The translations under genes and the position numbers were made by a program. Shown one piece after another: positions 36,269-43,582 of a stretch of DNA of 64,000 nucleotides (within the stretch, counting starts at the first letter, position 1; each line of letters starts with the position of its first letter). Under the pieces are notes generated by a model that worked only from the letters and a program-made list of their open reading frames with translations, was not told the origin of the DNA and searched no databases. The DNA comes from Leptospira sp. WS60.C2 (lineage in GTDB: Bacteria; Spirochaetota; Leptospiria; Leptospirales; Leptospiraceae), in NCBI RefSeq assembly GCF_040833955.1, contig NZ_CP162133.1, forward strand, positions 1,820,001-1,884,000. Reading direction: 5' to 3'.

Positions 36269-37033
36269 ATGTTCCAACCAAGAACCAATCGATTGTTCAC
36301 CCTTCTCGGAAACACTCCCGCCAATATCGGACATAGAGGAGCAAGGGGACTTGCTCCAGAAAACACCCTTGTGTCCTTTCTTGTGGGATCGGAATTCACT
36401 CATCTGTTTGAACTCGATACCATGTTATGCGGATCGGGGGAACTTGTGGTGATCCATGACTTTACTGTGGATCGAACAACCGATGGAACGGGAAAGGTTA
36501 GCGAGATTCCTTATCGAGAGTTAAGCGATCTCGATGCAGGCGGTTTTTATTCAGAAGACTTTGAAGGAGAACAAATTCCCACTCTTTCCCAAGTGATCCA
36601 ATCCTTACCAGACAATACGATCTTTGACATTGAACTGAAAAGTGAAGGCAAAAAAGAAGAAAGAGAAGCTCTCGCAAAGGCTGTCGTCAAACTCATCCGC
36701 AAATTCCAATTACAGGATCGGATATGGGTGAGTAGTTTTGATTGGGAGCTTGTGGATCTCGTACGAAAAGAAGAACCAGAGGTGTTACGCGGTTTACTCA
36801 TCGAAAAGGGCGATTCGCTTAACGAAAATTATATGGAGTTTGAACCAGATCTCATTCTTCCTCATGTGTCTCATTGTACGAAAAACTTTATGAAGATTTG
36901 TAAGGAAAAGTCCCTTCTTGTCATCCCTTACACAGCAAATACAGAAGAAGAATGGAAGTCTTTAGTCCAAGTGGGAGTCTCCGGAATCATCACAGACTAT
37001 CCCGATCTGTTGGCTCAGTTTTTGAATCCGTAA
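36269..37033 (+). CDS. Glycerophosphodiester phosphodiesterase (GDPD)
   Basis: A 254-residue protein from the ATG at 36269, four bases after the yhhQ stop. An in-frame ATG at 36239 inside yhhQ would add ten residues. GDPD motifs: IGHRGARGLAPENTL at about residues 21-35, the metal-binding FELDTM and VVIHDFTVDRTTDGTG, and IFDIELKSE. It hydrolyses glycerophosphodiesters to glycerol-3-phosphate and an alcohol. No signal peptide is seen, so it is probably cytosolic. Its 3' end overlaps the convergent VOC gene by 19 bp. Confidence 0.9.
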   Translation: MFQPRTNRLFTLLGNTPANIGHRGARGLAPENTLVSFLVGSEFTHLFELDTMLCGSGELVVIHDFTVDRTTDGTGKVSEIPYRELSDLDAGGFYSEDFEGEQIPTLSQVIQSLPDNTIFDIELKSEGKKEEREALAKAVVKLIRKFQLQDRIWVSSFDWELVDLVRKEEPEVLRGLLIEKGDSLNENYMEFEPDLILPHVSHCTKNFMKICKEKSLLVIPYTANTEEEWKSLVQVGVSGIITDYPDLLAQFLNP

Positions 37034-37368
37034 ATCCAAACCCAATTGCCCCAAGAATCTTCGTAGAGGGCATAGTCTTTCCCTGGAACAGACTGCATGA
37101 ATTTCCAGTGTTGTTTCACCTCTGCCAAATCGGAAACAGGGCTCCCCTCAGGAATCGTAATCGTAAGCGTTCCTCCCCGCACCGGACAATGTTCTGTTTC
37201 TTTCGAGAAAACAATCCGTAGTCCAGATGGTATTTCCAATTCTGAATGGCCAAAACTTTCTTTCAGAACTTTCCCACCTAAAATGGATTGGTAGAAGCGA
37301 AGTGGTTCTGAGCAATTGTTACCGCCGGCTAAATTTACGGAATAGAGAGAAAGAGAAATACCATCCAT
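37015..37368 (-). CDS. VOC (glyoxalase/bleomycin-resistance-fold) protein
   Basis: A 117-residue protein. The ATG at 37368 follows an AGGAAGG ribosome site by about ten bases, which favours it over a TTG at 37401. One VOC module of the PhnB type is visible: CSEPLRFYQSILGGKVL, LRIVFSKETEH, and KDYALYEDSWGNWVWIYGF at the C-terminus. The metal ligands of PhnB-like proteins are not all obvious, so the substrate is unknown. It is divergent from the polytopic membrane protein gene. Confidence 0.8.
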   Translation of the reverse strand: MDGISLSLYSVNLAGGNNCSEPLRFYQSILGGKVLKESFGHSELEIPSGLRIVFSKETEHCPVRGGTLTITIPEGSPVSDLAEVKQHWKFMQSVPGKDYALYEDSWGNWVWIYGFKN

Positions 37369-37404
37369 GGGAATGTGACCTTCCTTAAGGTTAGTAAACA
37401 ATAG

Positions 37405-38796
37405 ATGATCCGTTTTTTCCAGTCAAAAATCCAATTTCCAAAAGCCTCAAAGGAAGTACTTTCCTTTTTTGCATTCCTAATCACTTCTTCATACGTTAAC
37501 TTTTTGTTATGCGAAACGATTTATTTTTTTCCCTTACATTCTGCTGACCATTTGTATAACCCACTACTCATAAAAGATTTACGATTAGGAAATGGGATTG
37601 GGCATTGGTATTTTCCTCCTTCGCCTTATTTTTTTCCTGATGGAGTTCTTGTTTTTCTTCTTTCTTTTTTTCTCCCATTTTTGTATCTACCCACTGGTTT
37701 TGGCGTATTTCAAATGGCACTCGTTTATATGGGAATGTATTTGGTATTCAAACGAGTTTTAACATTCAAACACACTCTCGCTTTTTTAATTTTCTTTCAA
37801 ATCCTAATCACCACATTTTCCTTGTTAGGCTATTTTTTAAATGACACCCCTCTTCCCTTTGTTTATTTTTTCTCCAATGCCCATCATAGCACTGGATTTT
37901 TCTTCAGCTTATTTCTAGTAAGTTTGTATGTTTCCTCCAAAAAGAATGAAGATCGAAAAACATCAGCTTTTGATACAAAACACAGATTCCATTTTGTGTT
38001 TCCTTTGATTCTCTATGGGATTGGGTTTGCATTGTTGTATCTATCCGATCGGTATTCGTTTTGGATTGGGTTCTTTTGTTTTCTTTTGATTCGTCGTTAC
38101 CAAAAAAAGGAAACTGTTTGGAAGGAAATTCGAACGAACAAAGGAATCATTCTTTTCAGTTCTTTCCTTCTATTCCTTATCCTTTTGGAGCTTACGTTTT
38201 ATTGGATGAAAACAAAACTCCAAATTCCCAATAGTTTTTTCCTCCTCCATCATTCCCTAAGTACAAAAACAGGCTCCGAGATTCTTTATTTGTCTACAAC
38301 CTACTTGTATGATTTTGGCAAACAGATCTTTTTTCAAAATCATACATTATTCCTTCTTATCTTACTTTCGAGTCTTACCTTCTCTCAATTTCCAAGTCGC
38401 ATACGTCGGCTCCTTTTCGTTTTGATACCAGTGCTACTCATTCTCTTAGTGATTGTAGGGCGATTTACTTACCTTCATCCCTTTCCGATTCGCTATCTAT
38501 TTCCTCTTTGGTTTTTTTGTTTTTTGGGGATTACGTTTGCTTTCCTAAATCATAGGAAACAAATTCCGAATTGGATTGGATTCCTCTGTCTACTCTTTTG
38601 TATGGTTTCGCTCTCCATACTCCCTAAGGGCCGCACGCAAATCAAAGAACGCATCTCTCGTGAAACCAAACCGCAAGTTTCCTACACTTGGGAAAAACCG
38701 ATCCGATTTTGGACGGAAGGAAAGGAGACACCCATCCCAGTAGATGCTAGTGGGAAACCCTATCACTGGATCACAGGTGCTTTCCATACTCCTTGA
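37405..38796 (+). CDS. Polytopic membrane protein, possible GT-C-like enzyme
   Basis: A 463-residue protein with about ten membrane helices. The first extracytoplasmic loop contains LHSADHLYNPLLIKDL and then WYFPPSPYFFPDG. A polar loop with an acidic residue after helix 1 is what GT-C glycosyltransferases have, but I cannot assign a family. A short basic and proline-rich C-terminus ends the protein. It lies between a VOC gene and leuA. Its stop falls inside or next to the upstream possible starts of leuA, so some read-through transcription is likely. Function unknown. Confidence 0.6.
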   Translation: MIRFFQSKIQFPKASKEVLSFFAFLITSSYVNFLLCETIYFFPLHSADHLYNPLLIKDLRLGNGIGHWYFPPSPYFFPDGVLVFLLSFFLPFLYLPTGFGVFQMALVYMGMYLVFKRVLTFKHTLAFLIFFQILITTFSLLGYFLNDTPLPFVYFFSNAHHSTGFFFSLFLVSLYVSSKKNEDRKTSAFDTKHRFHFVFPLILYGIGFALLYLSDRYSFWIGFFCFLLIRRYQKKETVWKEIRTNKGIILFSSFLLFLILLELTFYWMKTKLQIPNSFFLLHHSLSTKTGSEILYLSTTYLYDFGKQIFFQNHTLFLLILLSSLTFSQFPSRIRRLLFVLIPVLLILLVIVGRFTYLHPFPIRYLFPLWFFCFLGITFAFLNHRKQIPNWIGFLCLLFCMVSLSILPKGRTQIKERISRETKPQVSYTWEKPIRFWTEGKETPIPVDASGKPYHWITGAFHTP

Positions 38797-38813
38797 CAGA
38801 GTTTGGGGAACCT

Positions 38814-40331
38814 ATGATCTGGAAGGAGATGGAAGATTACGTACGAATTTTTGATACGACTTTGCGAGATGGTGAGCAGTGCCCTGGTGCTGCTATGAGT
38901 GAAGATGAGAAGGTGGAAATTGCCCAACACCTCGCTCGGATGAAAGTAGACATCATCGAAGCAGGATTCCCTGTATCTTCCCCTGTTCAATTTAAAGCTG
39001 TGGAGCGAATTGCTCGTGAAATCGAAGGACCCACTATTTGTGGTCTTGCTCGTGCCCTACGTCCCGACCTAGAAGCTGCACGAGATGCTCTCAAACCTGC
39101 AAAATCAAAGCGAATTCATACATTCATTGCTTCCTCTCCCATCCACATGAAACACAAACTGGGGAAGTCACCCGCAGAAGTTTTGGAAATGGCAAGAGTG
39201 GCTGTACGCATGGCCAAAGACTTTGTATCTGATGTTGAGTTTTCTCCAGAAGATGCCACAAGATCAGAATGGGAATTTTTACGCGAGTTAGTGGAAGCGG
39301 TGATTGAAGAAGGCGCCACAACAATCAACATTCCAGACACCGTTGGATACACCACTCCACAAGAATACATGGACCTCTTTCGTTTTTTAAAAACCAAGGT
39401 GAAAGGGGCTGACATGGTTATTTTTTCTGCTCACTGCCACAATGACCTTGGACTTGCTGTGGCAAACTCTCTGGCAACAGTGCTTGCGGGGGGACGCCAA
39501 ATTGAATGTACCATCAATGGAATTGGGGAACGTGCGGGTAACACTGCCATGGAAGAAGTTGTCATGGCACTGAAAACAAGAAAGGATACATTTGGAGTCG
39601 AAACTAAAATTGATTCCACTCTTATCACACGCGGATCTCACCTTGTGAAAACCATCACGGGAATGGTGGTCCAACCCAACAAGGCCATTGTAGGAGCAAA
39701 TGCATTCGCCCATGAATCAGGAATCCACCAAGATGGTGTCATCAAAAACCGCCAAACCTATGAAATCATGACACCAGAGTCTGTTGGTTTAAAATCAAAT
39801 CGGATGGTGCTTGGTCGTCACTCAGGAAGAGCTGGGTTCAAAGACCGCATCATTCGGATGGGGTTTGATCCAAAACCAGAAGAAATTGACAATGCCTACA
39901 ATCGGTTTTTGGAAATCGCAGACAAAAAGAAAGAAGTCTTTGATGAAGACATTGCCGCTTTATTCCAAGCAGAAATTAGCCGTGCCCAAGTGGATGAAAC
40001 CTATCGCCTAATCTCCTTTGAACAAAACACTGGATCTGATAAAACTCCGTTTGCCAAAGTTTCCTTACAAATCAAAGGAGAAACCAAAACAGGGGAAGCC
40101 AAAGGAGATGGTCCTGTGGACAGTATCTTCAGAGCAATCAATGCGGTTACGGGTCTTTCTCCTCTTCTCTCACGACTTGTGATCTCTCCTGTGACAGAGG
40201 GAACAGATGCGATGGCAGAAGCCTCTGTGACTTTGGAAGAAGGAGAAAGACGGGTTGTGGGCAAAGGAGATTCTACGGACATCATTGAAGCATGTGCCAA
40301 AGCATACATCAATGCTTTGAACCGGTTATAA
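38814..40331 (+). CDS. leuA: 2-isopropylmalate synthase
   Basis: A 505-residue protein. The ATG at 38814 is preceded by GGGGA at a good distance; a TTG at 38793, overlapping the upstream gene, would add seven residues. The DRE-TIM signature RIFDTTLRDGEQCPGAA is near the N-terminus, followed by GFPVSSP, SAHCHNDLGLAVANSL (metal His), and NGIGERAGNTAMEEV. A C-terminal LeuA regulatory domain ends it (about 390-500). It condenses acetyl-CoA with 2-ketoisovalerate, the committed step of leucine synthesis, and is normally inhibited by leucine. Citramalate synthase (CimA) is a close relative and used by Leptospira for isoleucine; the sequence alone favours LeuA. hisC follows after 3 bp. Confidence 0.88.
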   Translation: MIWKEMEDYVRIFDTTLRDGEQCPGAAMSEDEKVEIAQHLARMKVDIIEAGFPVSSPVQFKAVERIAREIEGPTICGLARALRPDLEAARDALKPAKSKRIHTFIASSPIHMKHKLGKSPAEVLEMARVAVRMAKDFVSDVEFSPEDATRSEWEFLRELVEAVIEEGATTINIPDTVGYTTPQEYMDLFRFLKTKVKGADMVIFSAHCHNDLGLAVANSLATVLAGGRQIECTINGIGERAGNTAMEEVVMALKTRKDTFGVETKIDSTLITRGSHLVKTITGMVVQPNKAIVGANAFAHESGIHQDGVIKNRQTYEIMTPESVGLKSNRMVLGRHSGRAGFKDRIIRMGFDPKPEEIDNAYNRFLEIADKKKEVFDEDIAALFQAEISRAQVDETYRLISFEQNTGSDKTPFAKVSLQIKGETKTGEAKGDGPVDSIFRAINAVTGLSPLLSRLVISPVTEGTDAMAEASVTLEEGERRVVGKGDSTDIIEACAKAYINALNRL

Positions 40332-40334
40332 ACG

Positions 40335-41429
40335 ATGACTTCCGCAAACCAAAACGGGAAACTAACATCGATGATTCGGAAGGAACTGGAGGTTTTTTCT
40401 CCTTACACACCAGGGGAACAACCAAACCTTTCCGACTCCACCATCAAACTCAATACAAACGAAAATCCCTACCCACCTTCGCCTAAGATCAAAGAGGCGG
40501 TTGAGGCAGTTTTCGAAAAAGGATTGTTACGCAAGTATCCCAATTACCATTCTAGAAACTTACAAGAACTGATTGCCAAAGATTATGATTTGAACCCCAA
40601 TCAAATCCTTGTCACCAATGGTTCCGATGAAGCCTTACGATTGTTATTCCAAACCTTTGTAGGGCCCGGTGACGTGGTTGTGGCACCAGACCCCACTTAT
40701 TCCTATTATCCTGTGCTCACAGAACAAATGATGGTAGGGGCAAAATATGAAGGAATTCCTGTTTTAGATAATTTGCATTTTGATTTTGAAAGGCTTAAGA
40801 AATCCAAAGGCAAATTACTTTGTTTTGCTCATCCCAATGCTCCCACAGGAATCGAAGAACCAAAGGCATCTCTACTAACACTTGTTCAATCCTTTCCGGG
40901 GCTTGTTTTGTCGGATGAAGCGTATATTGATTTTACCGATCCATCGGCAACTCTCATTCCAGACATCAAAAACCATCCCAATTTACTCGTTTCTAGAACC
41001 TTTTCCAAATCCTATGCACTTGCAGGCCTTCGTGTTGGGTATATCATAGGATCTTTAGAAGTCATTGGTTGGATTCGGAAACTAAAAGACTCTTATAATG
41101 TGGGAATCTTGGACCAAGTGATTGCAGAAACCTCTTACGCTGACAAACCATACTTTTTAGAAAAAAGAAACTTAGTGATTGAAGAACGCAGTCGATTGAA
41201 ATCCAATTTGGAATCTTTGGGGTTTACCATCCCAACCTCTTCCACAAACTTTTTATTCTGCAAACCAAAACCAAGTGTATCGCCTGAGTCTTTGTATCTC
41301 GCTTTAAAAGAACAAAATATCCTCATTCGATATTTTTCTTATGGAATCTGCAAAGACTACATTCGCATCACCATTGGAACAAAAGAAGAAAACGACATCT
41401 TAGTCCAAAAAATTCGCACCTTAGTATAA
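40335..41429 (+). CDS. hisC: Histidinol-phosphate aminotransferase
   Basis: A 364-residue fold-type I aminotransferase. HisC-like segments: KLNTNENPYPPSPKIKEA at about 35-52, VTNGSDEALRLLF, AHPNAPTG, LSDEAYIDF, and the PLP lysine in RTFSKSYALAGLRVGY. It transaminates histidinol phosphate in histidine synthesis. It starts 3 bp after leuA and ends just before a strong hairpin terminator, so it closes this transcription unit. HisC enzymes can also act on aromatic amino acids; hisD is elsewhere in the window (12775-14067). Confidence 0.92.
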   Translation: MTSANQNGKLTSMIRKELEVFSPYTPGEQPNLSDSTIKLNTNENPYPPSPKIKEAVEAVFEKGLLRKYPNYHSRNLQELIAKDYDLNPNQILVTNGSDEALRLLFQTFVGPGDVVVAPDPTYSYYPVLTEQMMVGAKYEGIPVLDNLHFDFERLKKSKGKLLCFAHPNAPTGIEEPKASLLTLVQSFPGLVLSDEAYIDFTDPSATLIPDIKNHPNLLVSRTFSKSYALAGLRVGYIIGSLEVIGWIRKLKDSYNVGILDQVIAETSYADKPYFLEKRNLVIEERSRLKSNLESLGFTIPTSSTNFLFCKPKPSVSPESLYLALKEQNILIRYFSYGICKDYIRITIGTKEENDILVQKIRTLV

Positions 41430-41431
41430 AA

Positions 41432-41465
41432 AAACCCCAACAAAACATTCGTTCTGTTGGGGTTT
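41432..41465. terminator. Bidirectional intrinsic terminator
   Basis: A perfect 11-bp inverted repeat (AAACCCCAACA at 41432-41442, TGTTGGGGTTT at 41455-41465, 12-nt loop) between the convergent hisC and hsp20 units. On the minus strand it runs into TTTTTTTATA, so it is strongest for the hsp20 transcript. On the plus strand the tail is TTTCCATTTT, weaker but usable for hisC. Confidence 0.85.
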
Positions 41466-41533
41466 CCATTTTGGTTTCATGATGTTTCTAGAAATGGGTG
41501 TTTGTTTTCTCTATCCTTAGGTTCGGATCCTAG

Positions 41534-41935
41534 TTAAGTTCTTTGGATCTCAATTTTTGTTTTTTTCGGTTCCATTTTCGGAAGCGAGAGTTCCAAAATT
41601 CCGTTCTTCATTTTCGCAACCGCTTTTTCAGAATTGATGGCTTTACCTATGGTAAAACGTCGGAAGTAGTTCCCTTCTTTGTATTCTGCCAATCGCACTT
41701 GCCCTCTTCCTTCTTCTGAAATTTGGAACTTACCCTCTAATTGGAGTTGGTCTTTTTCAATGGTGATCTCCACTGATGTTTCGTCCACTCCGGGCATCTC
41801 GACTCGGAAAAGAATCGCATCTTCTGTTTCATATACATCCACATTCGGAGAATACACTCTCACCTGTGGTTTGCTATCCTTACTTTCCGTCTTATCTATT
41901 AATTCTTGTTTGTTTTCTTTTGTAAGTGCATTCAT
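41534..41935 (-). CDS. hsp20: Small heat-shock protein (Hsp20/alpha-crystallin), second copy
   Basis: A 133-residue protein. The ATG at 41935 has AAGGAG eight bases upstream; a TTG at 41941 is too close to that site. The alpha-crystallin domain covers about residues 30-125, with FRVEMPGVDETSVEITIEKDQLQLEGK and the C-terminal NGILELSLPK block, then IEIQ as the short C-terminal anchoring motif. It holds unfolding proteins for refolding by DnaK. It follows the first hsp20 gene after 12 bp on the same strand, so the two share the promoter near 42450, and it ends before the terminator at 41432-41465. Confidence 0.93.
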   Translation of the reverse strand: MNALTKENKQELIDKTESKDSKPQVRVYSPNVDVYETEDAILFRVEMPGVDETSVEITIEKDQLQLEGKFQISEEGRGQVRLAEYKEGNYFRRFTIGKAINSEKAVAKMKNGILELSLPKMEPKKTKIEIQRT

Positions 41936-41947
41936 AATCAAAACTCC

Positions 41948-42391
41948 TTATCCAACACTGATGGAAACTTTTTTTGGTTTGTCTTCTTCCCTTCTAGGCA
42001 AGTGGATGCTTAGTACTCCATTCGAATATTTTGCAGACACTTGTTCTTGGTTCACACGGAACGGTAATTCTAAGGTTCTATGAAATTCTCCATGGAAAAT
42101 TTCTCTTCGATGTACTTCCGTGCCCTCGGCCAGTTCTTCTGCCTTTTTCTTTCCGTGAAGGGAAAGCATATTGTCTTTTACATTGATTTCGATTTGGTCT
42201 GTTTCCATTCCTGGCAATAGGCAGGTCACAAGAGCTTCGTCTTCTTTGGTATAGACATTGACAGGAGGAAAATGCGAAGAACTTCCGAATTGGCTATCCA
42301 ATATGGAACGAGTCAACTCATCGTTCAAACGATCAAAGTCTCTCCAGAACTGGTTTGCTTTGGTTTGTGGGTCTAGAATTCGAAATAACAT
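41948..42391 (-). CDS. hsp20: Small heat-shock protein (Hsp20/alpha-crystallin), first copy
   Basis: A 147-residue protein with the alpha-crystallin domain at about residues 45-140. Visible segments are PVNVYTKEDEALVTCLLPGMETDQIEINVKDNMLSLHG, FHRTLELPFRVNQEQVSAKYSNGVLSIHLPR, and a short tail. The ATG at 42391 has AAGGAG seven bases upstream. It is the promoter-proximal member of a tandem pair; the two copies differ throughout, so they may form mixed oligomers or have separate clients (inference). A heat-shock-type control region with two GAGTGCTAA half-sites lies directly upstream. Confidence 0.93.
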   Translation of the reverse strand: MLFRILDPQTKANQFWRDFDRLNDELTRSILDSQFGSSSHFPPVNVYTKEDEALVTCLLPGMETDQIEINVKDNMLSLHGKKKAEELAEGTEVHRREIFHGEFHRTLELPFRVNQEQVSAKYSNGVLSIHLPRREEDKPKKVSISVG

Positions 42392-42404
42392 GCAAAATCT
42401 CCTT

Positions 42405-42445
42405 TTAGCACTCTAATACTTAGTCTGCTACTTTTGTTAGCACTC
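42405..42445 (-). promoter_or_regulatory. Two direct CIRCE half-sites upstream of hsp20
   Basis: Read on the minus strand, GAGTGCTAA occurs twice in the same direction: plus-strand TTAGCACTC at 42437-42445 and at 42405-42413, 32 bp apart start to start. This is the exact half of the HrcA operator CIRCE (TTAGCACTC-N9-GAGTGCTAA), but here the halves are direct, not inverted. The first overlaps the predicted -10 element; the second ends just before the AAGGAG ribosome site of hsp20. Confidence 0.75.
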
Positions 42446-42470
42446 TACATCTTTGACTGCCAAATGTCAA
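42442..42470 (-). promoter_or_regulatory. Predicted sigma-70 promoter of the hsp20 pair
   Basis: On the minus strand, TTGACA (plus TGTCAA, 42465-42470) is followed after 17 bp by TAGAGT (plus ACTCTA, 42442-42447). A perfect -35, ideal spacing and a reasonable -10 upstream of the hsp20 pair make this the best promoter in the window. The -10 overlaps the first GAGTGCTAA half-site, so a bound HrcA-like repressor would block it. Confidence 0.75.
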
Positions 42471-42537
42471 CGAAAATTTAGATTTTCCTACTTCAAAAAA
42501 AAAATTTTTGTCTCATGGGAGGGGACCCATAGTTTGG

Positions 42538-43002
42538 ATGCCAATGGCAATCACGGAACATCTAAATGCACTTGGGATCCAAATCCCACCAGTACCAAAG
42601 GCCCTTGCGGCCTATATTCCTTCGAAACGGACAGGGAATTTGATTTTTACATCCGGCCAACTCCCTTTGCGTGAGGGTAAATTACAGAAAACCGGGAAGG
42701 TGGGAAAAAACGTAAGCCTGGAAGAGGCAAAAGATGAAGCAAGACAATGTGTGCTAAACGCCCTCTCCACACTCCTATTGCACATTCCTTCTCTGGATCA
42801 CGTGAAATCGATTGTAAAACTAGGAGTTTATGTGGCGAGTGCAGAAAACTTCATAGAACAACACTTAGTTGCCAATGGTGCTTCAGAACTTCTCTCTCAA
42901 ATTTTCGGAGAACAAGGAAAACACGCACGTTTTGCCATTGGTGTTTCCTCACTTCCGCTAGATGCTTCCGTCGAACTGGAAATGACAGTGGAAGTAGAAT
43001 GA
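42538..43002 (+). CDS. RidA/YjgF-family protein
   Basis: A 154-residue protein, trimmed to the ATG at 42538 after a GGGAGGGG ribosome-site stretch; a TTG at 42508 lies upstream. It shows the YjgF pattern: NLIFTSGQLPLREGKL, SLEEAKDEARQCVLNALSTL, and the C-terminal block with the conserved Arg (KHARFAIGVSSLPLDASVELEMTVEV). RidA proteins hydrolyse reactive enamine/imine intermediates; several members are less well defined. This one is of the RidA-like type with an N-terminal extension. It overlaps the next gene by ATGA and is divergent from the hsp20 promoter. Confidence 0.85.
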   Translation: MPMAITEHLNALGIQIPPVPKALAAYIPSKRTGNLIFTSGQLPLREGKLQKTGKVGKNVSLEEAKDEARQCVLNALSTLLLHIPSLDHVKSIVKLGVYVASAENFIEQHLVANGASELLSQIFGEQGKHARFAIGVSSLPLDASVELEMTVEVE

Positions 43003-43550
43003 CAAATACTATTTTGAATCTGGCATCAGAGATCATTGTATTCCTAAAAGAATCTCTTAAGTTGTTTCCGGAATTGTTAAAGGCATGGTGGTATCTAGGA
43101 AATAAAATTTTCATTTCCCTCTATCAATACTGGAAAACAAAACTTTTTTTTGATAAAATATTTTTTATCTTTTTATTTCTTCAGTTGTTGTTTTCCGTAT
43201 TACCTTGGTTTCACTATGACATTGTTTTTTTTGAAACTAAAGAGTCTGTATCAATTAGTCCAAAACTGAATTCCATTTTTATCCTGATTAGCTTACTGAA
43301 TTTTTTCTTCCTAGGGTTTTGGAAAGCAACTTGGACACGATTATGGTTTTTTGCGACCGAAATGATCTGTGTGATCACGATACTTTGGGGGTATTTGGAA
43401 CCCAAACGTACATATTACGATTTCGTAAATCCGAAGGAAATTAGCACACAAATTACATTTTATTTGTTTCTTATTTCTCTTGGATTTTCCTTTGTTTTCG
43501 GTTATCTCAGCTTCAAAAAAGAAGACGAAGTGTATCTACTCTCCCGCTAA
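42999..43550 (+). CDS. Small polytopic membrane protein, unknown
   Basis: A 183-residue protein. The ATG at 42999 overlaps the RidA stop (ATGA), so it is translated by coupling; the longer open frame upstream lies inside the RidA gene and is not used. There are about four membrane helices (roughly at 50-68, 88-105, 112-130 and 150-170), with a small basic N-terminal helix before them. I do not recognise a family. The pairing with RidA is the only contextual clue. Confidence 0.65.
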   Translation: MTNTILNLASEIIVFLKESLKLFPELLKAWWYLGNKIFISLYQYWKTKLFFDKIFFIFLFLQLLFSVLPWFHYDIVFFETKESVSISPKLNSIFILISLLNFFFLGFWKATWTRLWFFATEMICVITILWGYLEPKRTYYDFVNPKEISTQITFYLFLISLGFSFVFGYLSFKKEDEVYLLSR

Positions 43551-43555
43551 GTTTT

Positions 43556-43582
43556 GGAAGGAGAGCCACTCACTCTCCTTCC
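43556..43582. terminator. Hairpin over the clpA stop codon
   Basis: A perfect 10-bp inverted repeat (GGAAGGAGAG at 43556-43565, CTCTCCTTCC at 43573-43582) with a 7-nt loop sits between the small membrane protein and the convergent clpA gene. The clpA stop codon (43570-43572) lies in the loop. There is no T-run on either side, so intrinsic termination is not certain; a Rho-linked or mRNA-end stabilising role is possible. Confidence 0.5.

Noticed and set aside
42405..42445. A canonical CIRCE inverted repeat
   Set aside because: Both halves read TTAGCACTC on the plus strand; no GAGTGCTAA is on that strand within the expected 9-bp spacer. It is reported as a direct repeat instead.
42747..42998. 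Longer N-terminus for the small membrane protein after RidA
   Set aside because: That part is the RidA gene in another frame, and the ATG overlapping the RidA stop is the natural start.
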